Origin: Bacteroidota bacterium
GTDB lineage: Bacteria > Bacteroidota > Bacteroidia > UBA8524
Reading direction: 5' to 3'
Assembly: GCA_003531115.1 (NCBI GenBank)
Contig: DQHT01000022.1
Span: 1 to 5,284, forward strand
Length of the DNA: 5,284 bases
Shown: piece after piece, positions 1-5,284 of the stretch
How positions within the stretch are numbered: position 1 is the first letter of the stretch
Layout of the letters: every line of letters starts with the position of its first letter
The notes under the pieces: generated by a model
What the model saw: the letters and a program-made list of their open reading frames with translations, nothing else
The model's database searches: none
What the model was told of the DNA's origin: nothing
Position numbers and translations under genes: made by a program

Positions 1-5
1 ATAAG

Positions 6-34
6 AAAAAGGCCGGCAAATCGCCGGCCTTTTT
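6..34. terminator. Bidirectional intrinsic terminator after the LruC gene
   Basis: A perfect 12-bp inverted repeat (AAAAAGGCCGGC at 6-17, GCCGGCCTTTTT at 23-34) encloses a 5-nt loop, AAATC. The GC core is seven bases per arm and is flanked by A-tracts and T-tracts. Read on either strand, a strong GC hairpin is therefore followed by at least five T residues, so it can end transcription from both sides. On the minus strand it lies 28 nt past the stop codon of the LruC gene and most likely ends the whole minus-strand unit. Whether a converging gene lies to the left cannot be seen. Confidence 0.93.
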
Positions 35-62
35 TCGTATTGCCTCTCCCTAATATTTTTGT

Positions 63-1508
63 TTAATATATTTTGGTCAGATCGCGGTAACCGCTGCCGG
101 TATTGCTATACCAGTCGGTGTTCGTAGTTCCTCCGCTGATCACCCAGTCGATAAATTTGAGGTAACCGGTAGTCAGGTCGTTTTTCTCCTGCATATAAGA
201 AATGCTGCTCGCAGTTTCGATCACCCAGGGATGATTGTTTTCAGTACGGTAGTAACTGCCTGTAGAAGGATTGCTTCTGTCCTGTGCTGTCCCAAATAAT
301 GAAACTGTTACTTTATCGGTTGGAAAGGCATTTACCTTATGCAATTCACGTCCCCGTGTCTGGTTAATAACCAGGAAGGGGTTGAAATTGGTCGCACTCC
401 AGTTGCTCAGGCTCACCCCGCTGCCGCTTGTATCCAAAAGTATGATCAGGTTGGTCGTATCATAAGCGATACTGGCTCCATTGCTCTCTACATTCACTCC
501 GGTTCCGGAACCTGAATAGCCGATGGTTTTAAGGGCATTGTCAAAAACCGGGATCACCGCGTAGGTTTGTCCGCTTTCGGTACCATTCGCACTCAGGCTG
601 AATAGGGCTTCCGTTAAACTTTGTCCGCTAACGGAGCTTATTTTGGAAGGCGACAGGCCATTGATCTGAAAGCCGAATCCGTTTTTATAGCTCGCGCCAA
701 CAGCACGCAGAACCACATTGGCCGCAACTTTTACGATCTTGTTGTTGGCATTGGTGATGCGGTTTATCCGGTAGTCAATAACCAGATCATTAAAATCATA
801 GTCGCCTTTACCCGGCCAAAGGTCTTCAAACATCATGGTCGAGTAGGTACTGTTCATGTAGTTGTTGAAGGCCAGGGTAGGGTCGTTCGGATAATCGTCC
901 TGGTTATCGTACACGCCGTCGTTGTCGGCATCCAGGTTGGTGTTCAGGGGAACACAACCATTCGAAGGACTGGAATTGTAGGTTCCGGGTATGCTGATAT
1001 CATCGATCAAACCACGGCTACTACCGCTGTTTCCTGAAAAGTTAAAATAAATTTTATAGATACCCGAACGGTTGAGGTTTATGCTGGCTGTAATAACCGT
1101 TGCGGCATTTGTTGTACTGTATGCAGCAAAAGTATATACGGTATCGTATTGGGTAGTGGTATAGTTATAAACGACCACCGACATGTTGCGGTTTGAGGCA
1201 TTGTTCGTGCTGCTCAGGCGGTGTTTGAAAGTCAGGGTTCCATTCGGATTAAAGACCCATGGAGATACTACAGCATTGGTTGTTCCTGAAGCCAGTTGTG
1301 CCGTACGGGCAGTATAGGTTCCTGAAATAACATCTCCGCCGCTGTTTACATAGCTTACATTGGAAAGTCCCCAGCAATCTGCTGCATCCAGATTCCGGTT
1401 TCCGCTTTCCATATTCAGGCTAAGGGACTGGGCTTGCGCTTGTCCCAGAAAACTTACCATCAATCCGATGATCAGCGCCATGAGGGTAAATGTGATAATT
1501 TTTTTCAT
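63..1508 (-). CDS. Secreted LruC-domain (DUF4842-type) protein with a calcium-binding-like repeat
   Basis: This 481-residue exported protein is of the LruC family; its biochemical role is unknown. Residues 1-26 are a Sec signal peptide: MKK, a hydrophobic core, then an AQA site before Q27. There is no lipobox cysteine, so type I cleavage is expected. Residues ~40-175 look like a beta-sandwich (jelly-roll-like) domain rich in Ser, Thr and Asn. The only two cysteines, C45 and C185, bracket it and could form a disulphide. Residues 192-210 resemble a thrombospondin type-3 calcium motif (LDADNDGVYDNQDDYPNDP). The family hallmark follows at 227-247: FEDLWPGKGDYDFNDL, then VIDYR. The remainder, to residue 481, is the LruC domain, ending in an aromatic-rich tail. 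I see no obvious type IX secretion tail, so release into the periplasm or contact with the preceding lipoprotein is inferred. The start lies 12 nt after that gene's stop, so co-transcription is likely. Family assignment is firm; function is open. Confidence 0.9.
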   Translation of the reverse strand: MKKIITFTLMALIIGLMVSFLGQAQAQSLSLNMESGNRNLDAADCWGLSNVSYVNSGGDVISGTYTARTAQLASGTTNAVVSPWVFNPNGTLTFKHRLSSTNNASNRNMSVVVYNYTTTQYDTVYTFAAYSTTNAATVITASINLNRSGIYKIYFNFSGNSGSSRGLIDDISIPGTYNSSPSNGCVPLNTNLDADNDGVYDNQDDYPNDPTLAFNNYMNSTYSTMMFEDLWPGKGDYDFNDLVIDYRINRITNANNKIVKVAANVVLRAVGASYKNGFGFQINGLSPSKISSVSGQSLTEALFSLSANGTESGQTYAVIPVFDNALKTIGYSGSGTGVNVESNGASIAYDTTNLIILLDTSGSGVSLSNWSATNFNPFLVINQTRGRELHKVNAFPTDKVTVSLFGTAQDRSNPSTGSYYRTENNHPWVIETASSISYMQEKNDLTTGYLKFIDWVISGGTTNTDWYSNTGSGYRDLTKIY

Positions 1509-1520
1509 GATGGAGATGGA

Positions 1521-1937
1521 TTATAGGACTTCAGGTAAAACCGGCAGTAAGTCGCCATTCAAAGCATTCAAACTCAGGGGCAAGACCTTGTCGCATACCC
1601 CGAATTGAACGCGCAATTCAGTAACGGAGGCAGGAAGGCGTAATTCGGTTTGAAAGGTAGTGGCGGTTTTATGCATGCCTTTGTACACAATATTTCCATT
1701 CAGGTCTGAAAGGACCAAAACCCCCTGTTCATCAGATAAAGCCGAGCTGTATCCTGTAAGCGAAACCAAAACTGTCCGGGAAGTTTCCCAGCTAAAGGTG
1801 TTGGATGCTTTGATCTCATTAAAATTGGCCGGTCTTTCAACAGGCACAGTGGGATCATCTACGTCCGGCCTGCATGCACCCAGGGACAAACCCAAGGCGA
1901 CCAGCAGAAATACGAAATAAGGGTTGCGCTTTTTCAT
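1521..1937 (-). CDS. Small lipoprotein, resembling the N-terminal anchor domain of LruC proteins
   Basis: This is a predicted 138-residue lipoprotein of unknown function. I chose the start at 1937 because it gives a textbook lipoprotein signal: MKKR, a hydrophobic run, then the lipobox L19-G20-A21-C22. An in-frame ATG at 1988 would add 17 residues before this signal and is unlikely. C22 would be lipidated and cleaved by LspA, which is encoded next door. The residues after it (RPDVDD) are acidic, as in Bacteroidota lipoproteins sent to the cell surface, so surface exposure is possible. Residues ~48-125 look like one all-beta domain: FSWETSRTVLVSL, a DLNGNIVYKG turn, then LPASVTELRVQFG and a VLPLSL strand. 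From memory this resembles the domain just after the lipid anchor of single-chain LruC proteins. The gene shares a reading frame with the LruC gene downstream and is separated from it by one TAA and four codons. Lipoprotein status is well supported; the domain relationship is inference. Confidence 0.82.
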   Translation of the reverse strand: MKKRNPYFVFLLVALGLSLGACRPDVDDPTVPVERPANFNEIKASNTFSWETSRTVLVSLTGYSSALSDEQGVLVLSDLNGNIVYKGMHKTATTFQTELRLPASVTELRVQFGVCDKVLPLSLNALNGDLLPVLPEVL

Positions 1938-1954
1938 CGTTGATGCAATAAACA

Positions 1955-1978
1955 CAAATATAAGCCCAATCCCACAAA
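1955..1978 (-). promoter_or_regulatory. Possible Bacteroidota-type promoter for the lipoprotein-LruC pair
   Basis: On the minus strand, TATATTTG (1962 to 1955) matches the Bacteroidota -7 consensus TAnnTTTG exactly. A TTTG at 1978-1975 could play the -33 element, but the spacer is only 12 nt, against about 17-23 expected, so only the -7 half is convincing. Transcription would begin about 10 nt before the lipoprotein ATG at 1937, giving a very short leader. The site lies in the 139-nt gap after lspA, which otherwise shows only two weak 4-bp hairpins and no clear terminator. An 8-mer with two free positions can occur by chance. Confidence 0.3.
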
Positions 1979-2076
1979 GGGAGGGCATAATTCATAAGTG
2001 ACTGAAAACCAGTTGGAAAAACAAGAAGCTCAGAGACAAATACGCGGGCATGAAGTCCCAAAAAGGGAAACTAGTA

Positions 2077-2808
2077 TTATAACGGGTCTACTGGTCTATT
2101 TTGGGAATCATCAGGATCGGGCTGTTCCGGATCGAGTTGGGGAGATGCTGTTTCTTCAGCAGCAACGGGGGCAGGAACAGGGGGTGTTGCCAGTTGGTGT
2201 TTGAAAAATTGTTTTTGGAAGATGAGGATAAAAACAACACCCAGACTGATGGAGGCGTCGGCGAGATTGAAGATGGGCCGGAAGAAGATAAAATAATCGC
2301 CACCTAGCCATTCCGGAAGGAAACCCTTGAAAACAGGAAGGTAGAGCATATCTACCACCTTACCATGGAACCAGGAGGAATAGCCGATCTCCGGAAATGC
2401 CGTGGCAACCTGGTAATGGGTACTTTCGGTAAAAAAGACGCCATAAAAGATGCTGTCGATAATGTTTCCTGCCGCACCGGCAGTGATCATGGCCAAACAA
2501 ATGATAAAACCTTTGCTCGCACCGCTTTTAATCTGGGTATACAAATAATAACTAAGTCCGGTTACAGCCAGCATGCGGAAGAGGGTGAGCAGCAGCTTAC
2601 CATGGTCGCCCCCAAATTCCATCCCGAAGGCCATGCCCGGGTTTTCGGTAAAATGGAGGATAAACCAGTCGCCTATAACATGGATCTCCTCGTCCATGGC
2701 CATATGGGTCTTGATCCAGATCTTACTGAACTGGTCGAGCACCAGCACCATGAACAGGACCAGAAAAGAAACACGTAATCCGGATCGTACTTGTTGGCTT
2801 GAAGTCAT
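2077..2808 (-). CDS. lspA: Lipoprotein signal peptidase (signal peptidase II)
   Basis: This is the inner-membrane aspartyl protease that removes the signal peptide from prolipoproteins after diacylglycerol is attached to the lipobox cysteine. The 243-residue product shows the family blocks in order: DQFSK (25-29) at the end of the first membrane segment, the FTENPGMAFG block (53-62), a GNIID block (114-118) and FNLADAS (180-186). D118 and D184 are the expected catalytic pair. Membrane segments lie near 11-30, 72-91, 100-122 and 180-200. About 60 residues separate the two aspartates, including a GKVVDMLYLP stretch. This enlarged loop is usual in Bacteroidota and makes the protein longer than the ~165-residue E. 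coli enzyme. Residues ~208-243 form a Pro/Asp/Glu-rich tail, probably cytoplasmic and disordered. The start at 2808 lies 14 nt after the regulator's stop. An in-frame ATG at 2919 would overlap that gene by 97 nt and add a polar extension, so I reject it. No Shine-Dalgarno is seen. Confidence 0.96.
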   Translation of the reverse strand: MTSSQQVRSGLRVSFLVLFMVLVLDQFSKIWIKTHMAMDEEIHVIGDWFILHFTENPGMAFGMEFGGDHGKLLLTLFRMLAVTGLSYYLYTQIKSGASKGFIICLAMITAGAAGNIIDSIFYGVFFTESTHYQVATAFPEIGYSSWFHGKVVDMLYLPVFKGFLPEWLGGDYFIFFRPIFNLADASISLGVVFILIFQKQFFKHQLATPPVPAPVAAEETASPQLDPEQPDPDDSQNRPVDPL

Positions 2809-2822
2809 TTTACAGGCTTGCC

Positions 2823-3209
2823 TTAGCGGTACTGATTTAGCTTCGCTTCGATGCTCATTGTTGTATGAGGCACGGCCCGTAAACGTTCCTTGGGTATGAG
2901 TTTGCCGGTAACCTTGCATACTCCGTACGTTTTGTTTTCAATACGGATCAGGGCAACCTCGAGGTTCTCAATAAATTTACGCTGACGGGAAGCCAACTGG
3001 CTCACATTTTCCTTGGAATGGGTGGCAGAGCCGTCATCCAGGGTTTTGTAACTGCCTATGGTGTCTTCAGTGCCATTGGCGTTTGCATTCGACAAGTAGT
3101 CCTGCAGGGTCGCCAGCTCGTGGCGGGCGGCTACGAGTTTACTATTGATCAGGTCTTTAAATTCCTGAAGTTCGGCATCGCTGTACCGCGTTTTTTCTTT
3201 TTCTGACAT
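2823..3209 (-). CDS. DksA/TraR-family regulator with a reduced zinc-finger
   Basis: This 128-residue protein belongs to the DksA/TraR family, whose members bind in the secondary channel of RNA polymerase and modulate initiation, often with (p)ppGpp. Residues ~10-90 are predicted to form a long helical hairpin. DDGSA (58-62) falls near its tip, where DksA has functional Asp and Ala residues. The C-terminal finger signature is recognisable (YGVCKVTGKLIPKERL, 95-110, then AVPHTT), but C98 is the only cysteine in the protein, so a classic four-cysteine zinc site cannot form. As far as I recall this is common in Bacteroidota homologues, so it is not decay. The start is 6 nt after the ileS stop and lspA follows after 14 nt, so it belongs to the ileS-lspA operon. 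I leave the symbol blank because functional equivalence to E. coli dksA is unproven. The family is certain; the target promoters are unknown. Confidence 0.93.
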   Translation of the reverse strand: MSEKEKTRYSDAELQEFKDLINSKLVAARHELATLQDYLSNANANGTEDTIGSYKTLDDGSATHSKENVSQLASRQRKFIENLEVALIRIENKTYGVCKVTGKLIPKERLRAVPHTTMSIEAKLNQYR

Positions 3210-3215
3210 AACTGT

Positions 3216-5284
3216 CTACGCTTTACTTATTTCAATGATCACGGGCATTCCGTCAATTTCGGTCGGGACTCCCGCGGGAACATTTTCTGCGGAAAAATGC
3301 AGGTCTTGTGCCAATATTTCCGCGCAAATATAATTTTTAAACGATTCGAAGGAAGCTTTTAATTGTTCACCCGTGTTTATTTCTACACGAATGCGGTCTG
3401 TCACATCTAAATCGCTGTCTTTTCGCATATTTTGAATACGGTTAACCAATTCACGTGCCACGCCTTCCGCTTTGAGCTGCTCATCGATATGGATGTCGAG
3501 TGCCACCAGCAAATTGCCGTCGCTGGCCACCTGCCAACCGGGAATATCTGCATAGTTGATCTCGATATCCTCTGGTGCAAAGACAACCGTTTCACCTGCT
3601 ATCGTTGCTTCCAGACTGCCTTCTTTTTCGAACTGCCTGAGCAGATCGGCCGGCATCGTGTCCACCCAGGCTGCAACGGCCTTCATGTTTTTGCCTACCT
3701 TTTTTCCCAGGGTCTTAAAATTGGGTTTTATCTTTCTCTCCAGGTGCAGGGTCTCATCGGTGAGGAATTCGATAGATTTAACATTGACCTCACTCAGGAT
3801 CAGCTCCTTTACCCGATCGAGCTGGGCATTAAAATGTACTCCGCTTGAGGGTACCAAAATGCGCTGCAAGGGCTGACGCACCCGGATATTCATTTTTTTC
3901 CGGAGGGATAAGGCCAATGAGGAAATATCCTGCGCCATCTGCATACGTTCTTCCAATTCTTTATTCACTGCATCCTCCTGTTTTTTCGGGAAAGGAGCCA
4001 GATGCACCGAATTCATGGTATAACGTGCGCTTACGGTATTTAAGTCTCTGAATAACCTTTCGGAATAAAAAGGAGCAAAGGGCGCCATCAATTGCGAAAG
4101 GGTTTCCAGGCAAGTATAAAGGGTCTGGTAGGCCGATAGTTTGTCGTCATTCAATTCGCCTTTCCAGAAACGGCGGCGGCATAAACGTACGTACCAATTG
4201 CTCAGGTGATCGTTTACAAAATCGCCAATGGCCCGGGTGGCTCGCATGGGTTCATAGGCTTCCATGGCCGAGTCGACCGTGCCGATCAAACTGTTCAGCA
4301 AAGAAAGGATCCATTGGTCGATCTCCGGACGATCCTTGATTGGTAATTCCGCTGCCTTGTAGTCGAAACGGTCAATATTGGCGTAGAGGGCAAAAAACGA
4401 ATATACATTGTACAGGGTCGCAAACAGCTTACGCTGGGTTTCCTGAACACCGTCTATATCAAACTTGAGGTTATCCCAGGGCGCCGCATTGCTAAGCAGG
4501 TACCAGCGTACGGCATCGGCGCCGTAATTTTCTATGGTGACGAAAGGATCCACCCCGTTGCCGAGGCGTTTCGACATTTTGTTGCCGTTTTTGTCGAGCA
4601 CCAGTCCGTTAGCCACCACATTTTTATAGGCCACCGAGTCGAACAGCATCACCGACAGGGCGTGCAGGGTAAAAAACCAGCCACGGGTCTGGTCAACGCC
4701 TTCGGCAATAAAGTCGGCAGGAAATACCTTTCCCAGGCCTTCCATACTTTCAGAAAAAGGTACCGGCTTCTCAAAAGGCCAGTGCCATTGGGCATAAGGC
4801 ATGGCTCCCGAATCAAACCATACGTCGATGAGGTCGGCCTCGCGGTATAATTTTTCGCCCTGGTCACCGATGAGTACTACCTGATCCACAAAGGGTTTAT
4901 GTAGTTCAATATCGAGCACATCGCCTTTCCACTTCAGGTCTTTATTTTCCGTAACTCCGGCATCCAGGGCCTTTTTGGTCTCGCGGGATAATTCTTCGAT
5001 CGAGCCGATGCATTTTTCACTGCTTCCATCCTTACTCCGCCATATCGGCAGGGGAGTTCCCCAGTAGCGTGAGCGGCTCAGGTTCCAGTCGACCAGGTTC
5101 TCCAGCCAGTTGCCAAATCGTCCGGTTCCGGTCGATTCAGGTTTCCAGTTGATGGTTCTATTCAGTTCGACCATACGGTCTTTAACCGCTGTGGTTTTTA
5201 CAAACCAGGATTCAAGCGGGTAATAGAGTATAGGCTTGTCGGTACGCCAGCAATGTGGGTAGCTGTGTTCGTATTTTTCTACTT
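3216..5284 (-). CDS. ileS: Isoleucyl-tRNA synthetase, C-terminal part (5' end outside the window)
   Basis: This cytoplasmic class I synthetase charges tRNA-Ile with isoleucine. About 688 C-terminal residues are visible. The frame is open through the right edge, so an internal ATG at 5174 is not the start. Just inside the edge are SYPHCWRTDKPI and ESWFVKT, the stretch that follows the CP1 editing insertion. The HIGH motif and most of the editing domain are therefore missing. Further conserved blocks are WNLSRSRYWGTPLPIW, DVWFDSG (4806-4826), AEGVDQTRGWFF, and the KMSKR signature (4566-4580), which stabilises the aminoacyl-adenylate transition state. A helical anticodon-binding domain follows (about 3990-4450), then a C-terminal extension (DUF5915-like). 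This end has no CxxC pairs, unlike the zinc-tailed E. coli type. Together with KMSKR this suggests the long, eukaryote-like type 2 enzyme of about 1,100 residues that is usual in Bacteroidota. Its TAG stop lies 6 nt before the next gene. Confidence 0.98.
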   Translation of the reverse strand, partial: VEKYEHSYPHCWRTDKPILYYPLESWFVKTTAVKDRMVELNRTINWKPESTGTGRFGNWLENLVDWNLSRSRYWGTPLPIWRSKDGSSEKCIGSIEELSRETKKALDAGVTENKDLKWKGDVLDIELHKPFVDQVVLIGDQGEKLYREADLIDVWFDSGAMPYAQWHWPFEKPVPFSESMEGLGKVFPADFIAEGVDQTRGWFFTLHALSVMLFDSVAYKNVVANGLVLDKNGNKMSKRLGNGVDPFVTIENYGADAVRWYLLSNAAPWDNLKFDIDGVQETQRKLFATLYNVYSFFALYANIDRFDYKAAELPIKDRPEIDQWILSLLNSLIGTVDSAMEAYEPMRATRAIGDFVNDHLSNWYVRLCRRRFWKGELNDDKLSAYQTLYTCLETLSQLMAPFAPFYSERLFRDLNTVSARYTMNSVHLAPFPKKQEDAVNKELEERMQMAQDISSLALSLRKKMNIRVRQPLQRILVPSSGVHFNAQLDRVKELILSEVNVKSIEFLTDETLHLERKIKPNFKTLGKKVGKNMKAVAAWVDTMPADLLRQFEKEGSLEATIAGETVVFAPEDIEINYADIPGWQVASDGNLLVALDIHIDEQLKAEGVARELVNRIQNMRKDSDLDVTDRIRVEINTGEQLKASFESFKNYICAEILAQDLHFSAENVPAGVPTEIDGMPVIIEISKA

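Noticed and set aside
621..1037. 138-codon plus-strand open frame opposite the LruC gene
   Set aside because: Its translation is a low-complexity Val/Ile-rich sequence antisense to the conserved LruC core. It has no domain signature and is a shadow frame.
1506..1523. Reading the lipoprotein and LruC genes as one pseudogene broken by a stop codon
   Set aside because: The downstream frame begins with its own intact signal peptide and both proteins look complete, so two genes are more likely than a nonsense mutation.
1938..1988. Longer lipoprotein reading frame starting at an ATG at 1988
   Set aside because: It would place 17 residues before the MKKR signal start and bury a textbook lipoprotein signal peptide inside the protein.
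2056..2068. TCCC-AAAAA-GGGA hairpin just past lspA as its terminator
   Set aside because: The stem is only 4 bp and no T-tract follows on the minus strand, unlike the strong hairpin at 6-34.
2365..2778. 137-codon plus-strand open frame opposite lspA, and similar plus-strand frames opposite ileS
   Set aside because: Each lies wholly antisense to a gene of clear family identity and shows no recognisable motif of its own.
2809..2919. Longer lspA reading frame starting at an ATG at 2919
   Set aside because: It would overlap the DksA/TraR gene by 97 nt and add 37 polar residues before a normal LspA start. The ATG at 2808 gives the usual short cytoplasmic N-terminus and a 14-nt gap.

Overview
This window comes from a member of the Bacteroidota. 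The evidence is the gene string ileS - dksA/traR-type regulator - lspA, an IleRS with KMSKR and no cysteine-rich C-terminal zinc site, an LspA with the enlarged loop usual in this phylum, a secreted LruC/DUF4842-domain protein, no clear Shine-Dalgarno sequences before most starts, and one sequence matching the Bacteroidota -7 promoter element (TAnnTTTG). I cannot place it more finely; Chitinophagia or Sphingobacteriia is a guess.

Layout: all five genes lie on the minus strand, so transcription runs from right to left. From the right edge they are: (1) ileS, the C-terminal ~688 residues, with the 5' part beyond the window; (2) a 128-aa DksA/TraR-family regulator, starting 6 nt after ileS; (3) lspA, signal peptidase II, starting 14 nt after the regulator; (4) after a 139-nt gap, a 138-aa lipoprotein; (5) 12 nt further on, a 481-aa secreted LruC-domain protein. 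A perfect 12-bp stem-loop with T-tracts on both strands closes the unit at the left edge.

How the genes fit together: ileS, the regulator and lspA form a tight housekeeping operon (isoleucyl-tRNA charging, RNA polymerase regulation, lipoprotein maturation). The lipoprotein and LruC genes form a second pair, either read through from lspA (no convincing terminator lies between) or started from a weak promoter in the 139-nt gap. The lipoprotein is itself a predicted substrate of the signal peptidase encoded just upstream.

The most interesting observation is that the lipoprotein resembles, from memory of the family, the N-terminal anchor domain of single-chain LruC proteins. The pair would then be a two-gene version of that architecture, with a separate membrane anchor and a separately exported calcium-motif/LruC part. 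Everything else looks like ordinary core genome. I see no mobile elements, CRISPR, tRNA or rRNA genes, and no clear undescribed system.
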